NCBI GenBank assembly: GCA_964403525.1
Contig: CAYOGE010000004.1
Location: forward strand, 62,001 to 126,000
Reading direction: 5' to 3'
DNA: 64,000 nucleotides
DNA from: JAJTGZ01 sp964403525
Lineage (GTDB): Bacteria > Planctomycetota > Phycisphaerae > Phycisphaerales > UBA1924
Shown here piece after piece: positions 35,708-43,033 of the stretch (the stretch's first letter is position 1; the number at the start of each line of letters is the position of its first letter). The notes below the pieces were generated by a model. The model ran no database searches, was not told the DNA's origin, and was given only the letters and a program-made list of their open reading frames with translations. A program made the translations under genes and the position numbers.

Positions 35708-37027
35708 TCAGCAACCGGCGAAGAACTGGTTGATGAAGACGATGAAGTCGTTGTTGTCGAACAGGCCATCGGAGCCGGGCACGCCGCCCTGCACGCCGCG
35801 GTCGGCGAGCGGGTCCATCGCGAAGAAGAGGTTGATGAACGCGATGAAGTCGTTGTTGTCCAGCACGCCGTCCTGGCCGGGCACACCTCCTTGCACGCCG
35901 ACATCGGCCGGGCAGGGGGGGGCGAACGGCAGGCCCGAAAGGTACCACGCGCGAGTGGCGCCGTTGAACTGGCCGTACCCCGCGGCCCTGGTGCCGTCGC
36001 CCGAGAGACCGGCGACGCGCGTAAGCGACCAGCCCGTGAGGTTCACACCCAGCGTCGGCAGGTAGGCGTTGAGGTCAACCATGCCGAGGCTTTGGGTCCA
36101 GACGAAGGCGCGCTGCCCCAGCGACGAGTTGCTCTGGCCGCCGACGACGCGGCCATCCCCGCTGATGCACCAGCCGTAGGCGGCCGTGCCGCCAGGCAGC
36201 ACACCCAGGTTCTGGATGGTGTTGCCGCTCCACCGCACCGCGCTCAGCGACGAGTTGCCCGTGCGACTGCTCCCCGCCACGAACGTGCCGTCGCTGCTCA
36301 CGGCGTACGCCTCGGACTCGGCCAGCGTGCCAGACAGGAGCGTGCCAAGACGCTCGAGCGTCCCGCCGCCGGTGCCGCCCGCCTGCCCGTTCCAGCGGAA
36401 GGCGTAGGTGTTGAGGCCAAGGCCGGGGAACGGCGAGGAGCCGACGATCACCTGGCCGTTGCCGCTGACGGCGTAGGCGATCGAGCCGCCCATGCCGGTC
36501 ATCGTGGCGAGGCTCACGAGCGTCCCCCCTCCCCCCCCACCACCGCCACCACTCGTCCAGCTGAACGCGCCGCCGCCGGCCGAGAGCGAGTTCTGCGTCC
36601 CCGCCGCGACCGAGCCGTCGCCGCTGACACCGCTGCCGGTGTGCGGGCCAGCGCCGGCGAGGATGCCAAGGTCAACGCAGCCGGTGGCGCTGGTCCAGCG
36701 GAAGGCGCGGCTGCTGGCGCCGCCCTGCATGTAACCGGTGCCGACGATCACCGAGCCGTCGGCGTTGATGGCCCTGGCCTCGGTCGACTGGCCGCTGGGG
36801 AGCAGTCCGATGCTCTGCATCGCGCCGCCGCCGACGCTCCAGCGGAAGCCGCGGTCGCCGGTGGGCGAGCTGCTGCTGCCGGTCACGACCAGGCCGTCGG
36901 CGCTGATCGCGGTGGCGGATGAATACTGAAGCCCGCCGCCGAGGGTGCCAAGGTTCTGGAGCACCGGCTGGGCCACGGCACCGCACGGGAGGATGAGCAA
37001 CGCGGCGGAGGCGATCGAGCAACGCAT
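35708..37027 (-). CDS. Secreted HAF-repeat protein with GC-type dockerin
   Basis: Start ATG 37027, with GGAG upstream, opens a signal peptide MRCSIASAALLILPCGAVAQ. The mature protein is built from about six repeats of the HAF type, each with a pattern like A-x-SxDGxxVxGSS followed by AFRW or GFRW (for example ISADGLVVTGSS, INADGSVIVGT, VSSDGTFVAGSS, ISGDGRVVGGQS), consistent with an extracellular beta-propeller. It ends in two dockerin repeats, LDNNDFIAFINLFF and FDNNDFIVFINQFFAGC. A nine-Gly stretch near the middle is encoded by runs of six and eight C (36524-36529 and 36531-36538). Ligand unknown; no enzyme motif. Confidence 0.8.
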   Translation of the reverse strand: MRCSIASAALLILPCGAVAQPVLQNLGTLGGGLQYSSATAISADGLVVTGSSSSPTGDRGFRWSVGGGAMQSIGLLPSGQSTEARAINADGSVIVGTGYMQGGASSRAFRWTSATGCVDLGILAGAGPHTGSGVSGDGSVAAGTQNSLSAGGGAFSWTSGGGGGGGGGTLVSLATMTGMGGSIAYAVSGNGQVIVGSSPFPGLGLNTYAFRWNGQAGGTGGGTLERLGTLLSGTLAESEAYAVSSDGTFVAGSSRTGNSSLSAVRWSGNTIQNLGVLPGGTAAYGWCISGDGRVVGGQSNSSLGQRAFVWTQSLGMVDLNAYLPTLGVNLTGWSLTRVAGLSGDGTRAAGYGQFNGATRAWYLSGLPFAPPCPADVGVQGGVPGQDGVLDNNDFIAFINLFFAMDPLADRGVQGGVPGSDGLFDNNDFIVFINQFFAGC

Positions 37028-37144
37028 GTGAACTTCACTCCATGTGCAGACGGTTGCGCTCTCCGCTGCGGCCCGGCGGATTGAACATACCACAGCCCGC
37101 GCGGCGCGTCAAGGCGAATCGCTCGCCACGCACGCAACAACGAA

Positions 37145-37170
37145 AAGGCCCGGGCGTGGGCCCGGGCCTT
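37145..37170 (-). terminator. Rho-independent terminator of rpsG
   Basis: Eleven-base perfect stem AAGGCCCGGGC/GCCCGGGCCTT with a four-base loop; on the minus strand the stem runs into TTTTCG. It lies 26 bases after the rpsG stop. Confidence 0.88.
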
Positions 37171-37195
37171 GTGAGAGAGCGGTGGTTGTTGAGGC

Positions 37196-37687
37196 TCAGG
37201 CGAAGTGGGCGAAGGCCTTGTTGGCGTCGGCCATGCGGTGGGTCTGGTCGCGGGTGGCCATGGCCTTGCCCTCGCCCTTGGCTGCGGCGTAGAGCTCGTC
37301 GGCGATCTTGTTGGCCATGGGGCGGCCCTTCTCAGCGCGGGCGCCGGTGATGATCCAGCGGAAGGCGAGGGCCTGCTGGCGCTTGCGGTTGACCTGGATG
37401 GGGACCTGATAGTTGGCGCCGCCGACGCGCTTGGAGCGGACCTCGACGAAGGGCTTGACGTTCTCGATGGCCTTCTGGAAGACCTCGATGGCGGCCTTGG
37501 GGGCCTCGGGCGAAGTCTCCTTGGCGAGCTTGGCGTCGATGATGTCGAACGCGTCGTAGATGATGCGCTGGGCGCTGGACTTCTGGCCGCGCTCCATGAC
37601 GCAGTTGATGAACTTGGAGAGGACCAGGTCGTTGTAACGCGGGTCGGGCTTGAGCATGCGGGTCGAGGCGGTGGGCTTGAAGGCCAT
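37196..37687 (-). CDS. rpsG: 30S ribosomal protein S7
   Basis: S7 nucleates assembly of the 30S head by binding the 3' major domain of 16S rRNA. DPRYNDLVLSKFINCVMERGQKS-type N-terminus, VKPFVEVRSKRVGGANYQVP and the ALAFRWIITGAR helix are canonical. The length, 163 residues, is normal for the longer S7 class. AGGAG precedes ATG 37687 by seven bases. It follows rpsL with a hairpin between them, and fusA is not next. Confidence 0.97.
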   Translation of the reverse strand: MAFKPTASTRMLKPDPRYNDLVLSKFINCVMERGQKSSAQRIIYDAFDIIDAKLAKETSPEAPKAAIEVFQKAIENVKPFVEVRSKRVGGANYQVPIQVNRKRQQALAFRWIITGARAEKGRPMANKIADELYAAAKGEGKAMATRDQTHRMADANKAFAHFA

Positions 37688-37806
37688 GGTCGGAACTCCT
37701 GAGAATCAGACTGCGTCCCCGGGATCGTCTCGGCCTGCTTACGCGGCAGGCGGAATCGACGCAAGCGGGACTGGGGGGAAGGAAGTCGCGAGGGAAAGAC
37801 AAAGAA

Positions 37807-37842
37807 AAGCGAGCCGCTCGGTCTTGCGACCAGCGACTCGCG
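37807..37842 (-). terminator. Attenuator-like hairpin between rpsL and rpsG
   Basis: On the minus strand GCGAGTCGCTGGTC and GACCGAGCGGCTCGC pair with two mismatches around a GCAA tetraloop and run into TTTTCTTTG. This is a terminator shape inside a ribosomal operon, 13 bases after the rpsL stop; it would reduce rather than prevent rpsG expression. Confidence 0.6.
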
Positions 37843-37854
37843 ACTATCAACTAC

Positions 37855-38232
37855 TTACGAGGTCTTGCCGCGCTTGGCGCCGTACTTGGAGCGGCCCTGC
37901 TTGCGCTTCTCGACGCCGAGGCAGTCGAGCGTGCCGCGGACGACGTGGTAGCGCACACCGGGGAGGTCACGCACGCGGCCGCCGCGGACGAGCACGATGC
38001 TGTGCTCCTGCAGGTTGTGCCCCTCGCCGCCGATGTAGGCGGTGACTTCCTTGCCGTTGCTGAGGCGGACGCGCGCCACCTTGCGGAGAGCCGAGTTGGG
38101 CTTCTTGGGGGTCTGCGTGCGGACGATGAGGCAGACGCCGCGCTTCTGGGGCGCTTCGTTGAGGTCGCGGGTCTTGCCGCGCGCCTTCTGCACTTTGCGG
38201 GGGTTGCGGATGAGCTGGTTGATCGTCGGCAT
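37855..38232 (-). CDS. rpsL: 30S ribosomal protein S12
   Basis: S12 lines the decoding centre and is the target of streptomycin-resistance changes. The start MPTINQLIRNPR, TPKKPNSALRKVARVRL and IGGEGHNLQEHSIVLVRGGRV are canonical; 125 residues. Lys43 (K42 in mature E. coli numbering) is kept, but position 88 is Arg (GGRVRDLPG) where E. coli and mycobacteria have Lys (K87 in mature E. coli numbering). Start ATG 38232 has GGACG upstream; the frame begins eight codons earlier without family resemblance. Confidence 0.97.
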   Translation of the reverse strand: MPTINQLIRNPRKVQKARGKTRDLNEAPQKRGVCLIVRTQTPKKPNSALRKVARVRLSNGKEVTAYIGGEGHNLQEHSIVLVRGGRVRDLPGVRYHVVRGTLDCLGVEKRKQGRSKYGAKRGKTS

Positions 38233-38325
38233 GGTTCGTCCGGTAGATTGGAACAACTGCCCGGGGCCCCGGGCAAGGGGGGGATGATAGCGGGGTGTAA
38301 GGGGGGGTCAAGGGTCTGGACCCGG

Positions 38326-38595
38326 TCAATCCTGCCGGCGGAAGGCGAGGTACCCGGCGTTGGCGATGGCGGCCACCGCCAGCAGGGCAGCGAACCCGGC
38401 GACGAGGAAGATCGCGATGGGGACGGTCCCCAGCGGGCGGCGGCCGGTCGGGAGGGTGGAGTCGCTGGCGGCGGCGGTCATGAAGTCAAGGCCCCAGGCG
38501 GCGGCCTTCCAGGCGATGAAGGCGAGGACCAGGGCACCCACGAAGTTGACGGTGGCGAGCTGAAGGCGCTGGGATGTGGTTCGCGATTCGGGCAT
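38326..38595 (-). CDS. Small two-TM membrane protein of unknown function
   Basis: From ATG 38595 the product has 89 residues: MPESRTTSQRLQ, a hydrophobic helix (TVNFVGALVLAFIAWKAAAWG), a short loop with PTGRRPLGT, and a second helix (PIAIFLVAGFAALLAVAAIANAGYL) with a charged RRQD end. Both ends should face the cytoplasm. It lies between rpsL and accD on the same strand. I do not recognise the family. Confidence 0.6.
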   Translation of the reverse strand: MPESRTTSQRLQLATVNFVGALVLAFIAWKAAAWGLDFMTAAASDSTLPTGRRPLGTVPIAIFLVAGFAALLAVAAIANAGYLAFRRQD

Positions 38596-38632
38596 AGTGG
38601 GGAATGGCAGAAGTAGAACAAGGCAAGACGGA

Positions 38633-38660
38633 CACCGACTCCTCAGAGCAGGAGTCGGTG
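38633..38660 (-). terminator. Hairpin downstream of accD
   Basis: An eleven-base perfect stem CACCGACTCCT/AGGAGTCGGTG with a six-base loop, 21 bases after the accD stop. The minus-strand continuation is TCCGTCTTG, a poor T run, so termination is likely but not certain. Confidence 0.55.
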
Positions 38661-38681
38661 GCACCCCAGGTGAGGGTGTGA

Positions 38682-39536
38682 CTACTTGCCGGTGTAGTCG
38701 ATGAGGCGGGCGAGCTCGTTGCGGAGCGCGCTGCGCGGGACGACACGGTCGACCATTCCGCCGTTCTTGAGGTACTCAGCGCGCTGGAACCCCTCGGGGA
38801 GTTCCTGGCGGATGGTCTGCTGGATGACGCGCGGGCCGGCGAAGCCGATGAGGGCCTTGGGCTCGGCGAGGATGACATCACCGAGCATGGCGAAGGATGC
38901 GGTGACGCCGCCGGTGGTCGGGTCGGTGAGGAGGCTGATGAACAGGCCGCCAGCGCGGTCGTGGCGGGCGAGGGCTGCGGAGGTCTTGGCCATCTGCATG
39001 AGCGAAAGGCCGCTCTCCTGCATGCGGGCGCCGCCGGAGCCGCTGACGATCAGCACGGGGAGGTTGCGGTCGGTGGCGGTCTCGACGGTGCGGGTGATGA
39101 CCTCGCCGACGACCGAGCCCATCGAGCCCATCATGAAGCCGAGGTCGATGACGGCGAGCATGAGCTGCCGTCCCTTGACGAATCCCATGCCGGCCTGGAT
39201 GGCGTCGAAGGCCGCGGCCTTCTTCTGCTCGGACTTGAGGCGGTCGGCGTAGGACTTGATGTCCTTGAAGCCGAGCGGGTCGTTGGGACGCAGGCCGGTG
39301 AACATGGGCTCATAGGTGCCCTGGTCGAGGATCATCTCGATCCGGTCGGCGGCGTTGACGCGGAAGTGGTGCTGGCACTCGGGGCAGCAGTGGAGGTTCG
39401 CCTCCATCTGCTTGCGGTAGATCAGGTGCGAGCAGGAGGGGCAGCGGAGCCAGAGGCCCTCGGGGATCACGGCTTTGCGCTGCGGGCGGACTTCACTCCA
39501 TGAAGTCTGAAGCGGTCGTGCGGCGGCTTGGGTCAT
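38682..39536 (-). CDS. accD: Acetyl-CoA carboxylase carboxyltransferase subunit beta
   Basis: AccD is the zinc-ribbon partner of AccA in the carboxyltransferase. The zinc ligands C32, C35, C51 and C54 are present (CPSC and CPEC). The catalytic body has SGSGGARMQESGLSLMQMAKT, DPTTGGVTASFAMLGD and EPKALIGFAGPRVI-type sequence ending RQELPEGFQRAEYL. I chose ATG 39536 for a 284-residue product of normal length; the frame continues upstream without conserved sequence. It is preceded by rpe on the same strand, 208 bases away. Confidence 0.96.
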   Translation of the reverse strand: MTQAAARPLQTSWSEVRPQRKAVIPEGLWLRCPSCSHLIYRKQMEANLHCCPECQHHFRVNAADRIEMILDQGTYEPMFTGLRPNDPLGFKDIKSYADRLKSEQKKAAAFDAIQAGMGFVKGRQLMLAVIDLGFMMGSMGSVVGEVITRTVETATDRNLPVLIVSGSGGARMQESGLSLMQMAKTSAALARHDRAGGLFISLLTDPTTGGVTASFAMLGDVILAEPKALIGFAGPRVIQQTIRQELPEGFQRAEYLKNGGMVDRVVPRSALRNELARLIDYTGK

Positions 39537-39744
39537 TGTGTGAGCATCCGGTGAAGGAACGAGAGGGGGCGGTGGCACTCCTTGCCGTTGCCCACTCGTT
39601 GAATCGTCTACTGAGTCGGGATGTCTTCGCAAGTCTCCACCCAAACTGATTCCTTACTGCTGGGTGGCGTCGGGGTGAATCGGAACGGGGCGAGCATACG
39701 CCAGGTTCGGCGGGTCAAGCGATGAGAGCCGTACCGGTGCCGAA

Positions 39745-40443
39745 CTATAGGTTGCGGAGCGACTCGACCAGCTGGCCCCACTGGGTGGGTGGCCTGCCGA
39801 AGACCGACGAGCCGGCCACGAGCACATCGCACCCTGATTCCCTGCATGAGCGGGCGGTTTCGAGGTTGATCCCGCCGTCCATTTCGAGGCGCTGGATGGG
39901 AGACTGGCGGGCCTTGACCGCCCGGGTCTTGGCGAGCACCTCGGGCATGAAGGCCTGCCCGCCGAAGCCGGGGTTGACCGACATGACCAGCGTGAGGTCG
40001 GCCTCGTGCACATGGGGGAGGATGGCCTCAACGGGTGTGGGTGGATTGATGGCGATGCCGGCGGAGAGTCCCAGGGCCCGGATCCGAGCGACCAGGGCCC
40101 CCACCGCCTGCCCCTTGACGACCTCGATGTGGAATGTGAGGTTGCTGGCGCCGGCCTTGGCAAAGGGCTCAACGTACATCGCGGGGTCTTCAACCATCAG
40201 GTGCACATCAAGGAACGCGTCGGGGCAGGCCTTGCGCAGCGCGCGGCACATGTCCGGGCCCATGGTGAGGTTGGGCACGAAGTGGCCATCCATGACGTCC
40301 AGGTGGAGCAGGTCGGCGCCGGCCTTGAGCACCGCTGCGCACGCGGACCCCATGTTGGCAAAGTCAGCGGCGAGGATCGACGGCGCGATAAGCGGGTGAG
40401 CCTGCTCAGTTGTGAAGAGGCCTTTGGCTGAGGAATGGGGCAT
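39745..40443 (-). CDS. rpe: Ribulose-phosphate 3-epimerase
   Basis: Rpe interconverts ribulose-5-phosphate and xylulose-5-phosphate in the pentose phosphate pathway. The TIM-barrel motifs are intact: IAPSILAADFANMG, HLDVMDGHFVPN with metal-binding His and Asp, DVHLMVEDP, HIEVVKG, VMSVNPGFGGQAFMP and EMDGGIN. Length 232 is normal. It starts 54 bases after the end of the OtsB-GH15 gene on the same strand, so it may share the trehalose transcript. Confidence 0.96.
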   Translation of the reverse strand: MPHSSAKGLFTTEQAHPLIAPSILAADFANMGSACAAVLKAGADLLHLDVMDGHFVPNLTMGPDMCRALRKACPDAFLDVHLMVEDPAMYVEPFAKAGASNLTFHIEVVKGQAVGALVARIRALGLSAGIAINPPTPVEAILPHVHEADLTLVMSVNPGFGGQAFMPEVLAKTRAVKARQSPIQRLEMDGGINLETARSCRESGCDVLVAGSSVFGRPPTQWGQLVESLRNL

Positions 40444-40497
40444 CGCGGGATGGTATCGATCGTTGCACGCGAAGGGCGATTGCGCTGGCCAAGTCGA

Positions 40498-43023
40498 TCA
40501 AGAAGGGCGGAGGCTCTCGAGTCGCAGCGCGGCGTTGATGACACCCAGGTGTGAGTATGCCTGGGGGAGGTTGCCGAGCGCGGTGGATGTCTCGTCGTCA
40601 AACTGCTCGGTCAGCGTGCCCGTTGGCCCGGCCTGCGACAGCACCGCCTCGAGCAGGCGATCGGCCTCATCGAACCGCCCGAGGGTGGCGAGCGCTTCGA
40701 CGAGCCAGCAGGTGCAGATCACCGAGCCGGCCATGCGCCCGGGGAGCCCGTCGTCGTAGGTGTAGCGCAGCACGGTGGCCCCTCGCTGCAGGTGTCGCTG
40801 AACCGCCTCGACCGTCCGCACCCAGCGCTGGTCGTCGTGCCCGATCAGCCCGAGCAGCCCGACCTGAAGCGCCGTCGCGTCAACGTCGGTTGAGTTGTAC
40901 GAAACGGTGAACGACCCGACCTGCTCGCTCCAGCCGTTGGCAAGAAGGTCGTCGGCGATGCTCGAGAGCAACGACCTCCAGGCCGGGTTTGCCTCGCTGT
41001 GGAGCGCGCAGTGCACCGCGAGCGCCCGCGAAACGGTGCGCCAGCACATCAACCGCGAGTGAACGTGGTTGCGGCGTGGGCCGCGGATCTCCCATATCCC
41101 GTGGTCTGGGTCCTTCCACCGCCGGCTGACGGCCTCGACCATGGAATCGACGAGGCGCCAGTGATCGGCGGACACGGGGACCCCGTGCTCCGCCATCGTG
41201 GCGAGCATGTCGGCGATCGGCCCGAACACGTCGAGCTGCGTCTGCTGCGCTGCGGCGTTGCTCAGCCGCACGGGCCGACTCTGGTCGTAGCCGCTCAGCT
41301 CGTTGATCTGGCCCTCGGGCGGCAGGTCCTGGCCGGTAACGGTGTAGAGGGGGCGGAGGCTGCCGGGCTCTTCCATCCGCGCGATCAGGCTCACGAACCA
41401 GTCGGCGAGCGCCGTTGCCTCGTCCTTGCTGCCCAGGCGCAGCAGCGAAGTGGCGGCCATCGAAGCGTCGCGTGGCCAGCAATAGCGGTAGTCCCAGTTG
41501 CGGGCACCGCCGAGCACCTCCGGCAGGCTCGTGGTCGCGGCGGCGACCAGTGCTCCGCTGGGGCCGTGAGTGAGCCCCTTGAGCACGACGGCGCTGCGGA
41601 GCACCGCCTGGCGGTGCAGCGCGGGGAGCTTCAGGCGTGACGCCCACTCGTCCCAGACGGCGATCGTCTGCTGCCGGCGCTCGGGCTCTGGCGAGCACGG
41701 CGCATCGTGACCCTGCGCACCGTAGCGCAGTTCCAGCGTGAGCTGGCCCCCCATCGCGTCAAGATCGACCGTCGCCTGCGCCTCGTGGTGCCCCCCGTGC
41801 CCGCTGATGCTCCATTCAACGCCGGGTGAGATCAGCACGGCCGGGTCGTGCGCATCGGGGATCTCGACCGCGCCCTTGCCCAGGCGCAGCGGCGTCGCCA
41901 GGCGGCCAAAGTCGACGCGCGGCGCGAAGACGATGCGCACTTTTCCGGAGCCCGAGAGCACGCGCACCAGGTCCGTTCGCCCGGCTTTCTGCGACGGCCG
42001 ACCCGCGGAGCAATCGAGGTAGTCGATCAGCGTGAGCGTCGGCCAGGTCGATCGGAGGACCATCGACGAACGCTCGTAGCGCTGCGTTGGCGCGGCGTCG
42101 GTTCCTTCGGGGCCGACCGTGAACGACCCGGACCGCGGCCCACCGAGGATCCCTGAGAACATCGCGGGGGAGTCCACGCGTGGCAAGCACAGCCACGCGA
42201 TGTCGGCGTCGGGGCTGACGACCGCGACGGTGCGGAAGTCCGAGAGAACGGAGTGGTTCTGCAACGGTGGCGGCGTGACCGCCAGGTGCGCCCGCCTGGC
42301 CGCGCAGAGGGTCTCAAGCGCATCTGCAACCTGCGCGATACCTGGCACGCGCGCGTCGGCGGCGGTCGTGCCGGGCCCGACCTTGACGCCGAGATCGACC
42401 TCTGCCATGCCCGCGAACGCGTCCTCGTCGGTCACGTCGTCGCCGAAGAAGACCGCGTGCGATGCGCCGCTGATGCGTTTGGCCGCCCTTAGCGCGTCGC
42501 CCTTGTGCGCATCTGACGTTGTGAGTTCGACGACCATCGAGCCGGCCTTCACCGTAAGTGACGGGAACTCGGACGCGATCGCTCTGACGGCTCGTTGAAC
42601 CTCGTCACCAACCGACGGGTCGGCCCTTCTGAAATGAACGGCCGCGCCGAAGGGCTTTTCTTCGACCTCCACGCCGTGCCAGCGCGGCTCAAGACCGTTC
42701 AGCCGCAGGTGAAGCTTGCGCACAAGCTCGGCGTCACGCCCGGGTGCTCGGACGTCGCTGCACTCGGCGCCGTGGCTGCCAAAGAGTATCGGCGTTCTCG
42801 CCAGACCCGCCGCATCGCTCAGCCAGGCGAGCGATCTTCCGGAAACGAGCGCGACCCTGGTTCTTCGCAGCTTCCCCAGGGCGTTGAGCGCATCGCGGCA
42901 GCGGGCGTCCATCCTGGCGTCGCCCGGGACGCTGACGATCGGGGCGAGCGTGCCGTCAAAGTCGCAGGCAACGAGCAGGAGTGGCGCAGCCGCGATCGCC
43001 GAGAGTCGCTGGTTGAGTTCCAA
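40498..43023 (-). CDS. otsB: Trehalose-6-phosphate phosphatase fused to GH15 trehalase/glucoamylase
   Basis: I set the start at TTG 43023, since GGAGG lies six bases upstream and the frame just clears the otsA stop at 43034. Residues 1 to about 242 are a HAD-type OtsB: ACDFDGTLAP (D21, D23), SGRSLAWL and FFGDDVTDEDAF. From about 255 a complete GH15 domain begins (LQNHSVLSDFRTVAVVS, DADIAWLCLPRVDSP) with NWDYRYCWPRDA, the general-acid region GIWEIRG and the general-base region TLTEQFDDETSTALGNLPQAYSHLG. OtsB makes free trehalose; GH15 relatives cleave trehalose or alpha-glucans. Many bacteria encode otsB, GH15 and otsA as three genes; here the first two are one 841-residue protein. The GH15 substrate is not certain. 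Confidence 0.88.
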   Translation of the reverse strand: MELNQRLSAIAAAPLLLVACDFDGTLAPIVSVPGDARMDARCRDALNALGKLRRTRVALVSGRSLAWLSDAAGLARTPILFGSHGAECSDVRAPGRDAELVRKLHLRLNGLEPRWHGVEVEEKPFGAAVHFRRADPSVGDEVQRAVRAIASEFPSLTVKAGSMVVELTTSDAHKGDALRAAKRISGASHAVFFGDDVTDEDAFAGMAEVDLGVKVGPGTTAADARVPGIAQVADALETLCAARRAHLAVTPPPLQNHSVLSDFRTVAVVSPDADIAWLCLPRVDSPAMFSGILGGPRSGSFTVGPEGTDAAPTQRYERSSMVLRSTWPTLTLIDYLDCSAGRPSQKAGRTDLVRVLSGSGKVRIVFAPRVDFGRLATPLRLGKGAVEIPDAHDPAVLISPGVEWSISGHGGHHEAQATVDLDAMGGQLTLELRYGAQGHDAPCSPEPERRQQTIAVWDEWASRLKLPALHRQAVLRSAVVLKGLTHGPSGALVAAATTSLPEVLGGARNWDYRYCWPRDASMAATSLLRLGSKDEATALADWFVSLIARMEEPGSLRPLYTVTGQDLPPEGQINELSGYDQSRPVRLSNAAAQQTQLDVFGPIADMLATMAEHGVPVSADHWRLVDSMVEAVSRRWKDPDHGIWEIRGPRRNHVHSRLMCWRTVSRALAVHCALHSEANPAWRSLLSSIADDLLANGWSEQVGSFTVSYNSTDVDATALQVGLLGLIGHDDQRWVRTVEAVQRHLQRGATVLRYTYDDGLPGRMAGSVICTCWLVEALATLGRFDEADRLLEAVLSQAGPTGTLTEQFDDETSTALGNLPQAYSHLGVINAALRLESLRPS

Positions 43024-43033
43024 GTCGCCCTCC

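Noticed and set aside
35700..35900. Regular GTCGTTGTTGTC repeats resembling a repeat array
   Set aside because: They are the in-frame dockerin codons, also found in the other dockerin genes, with no spacers of constant length.
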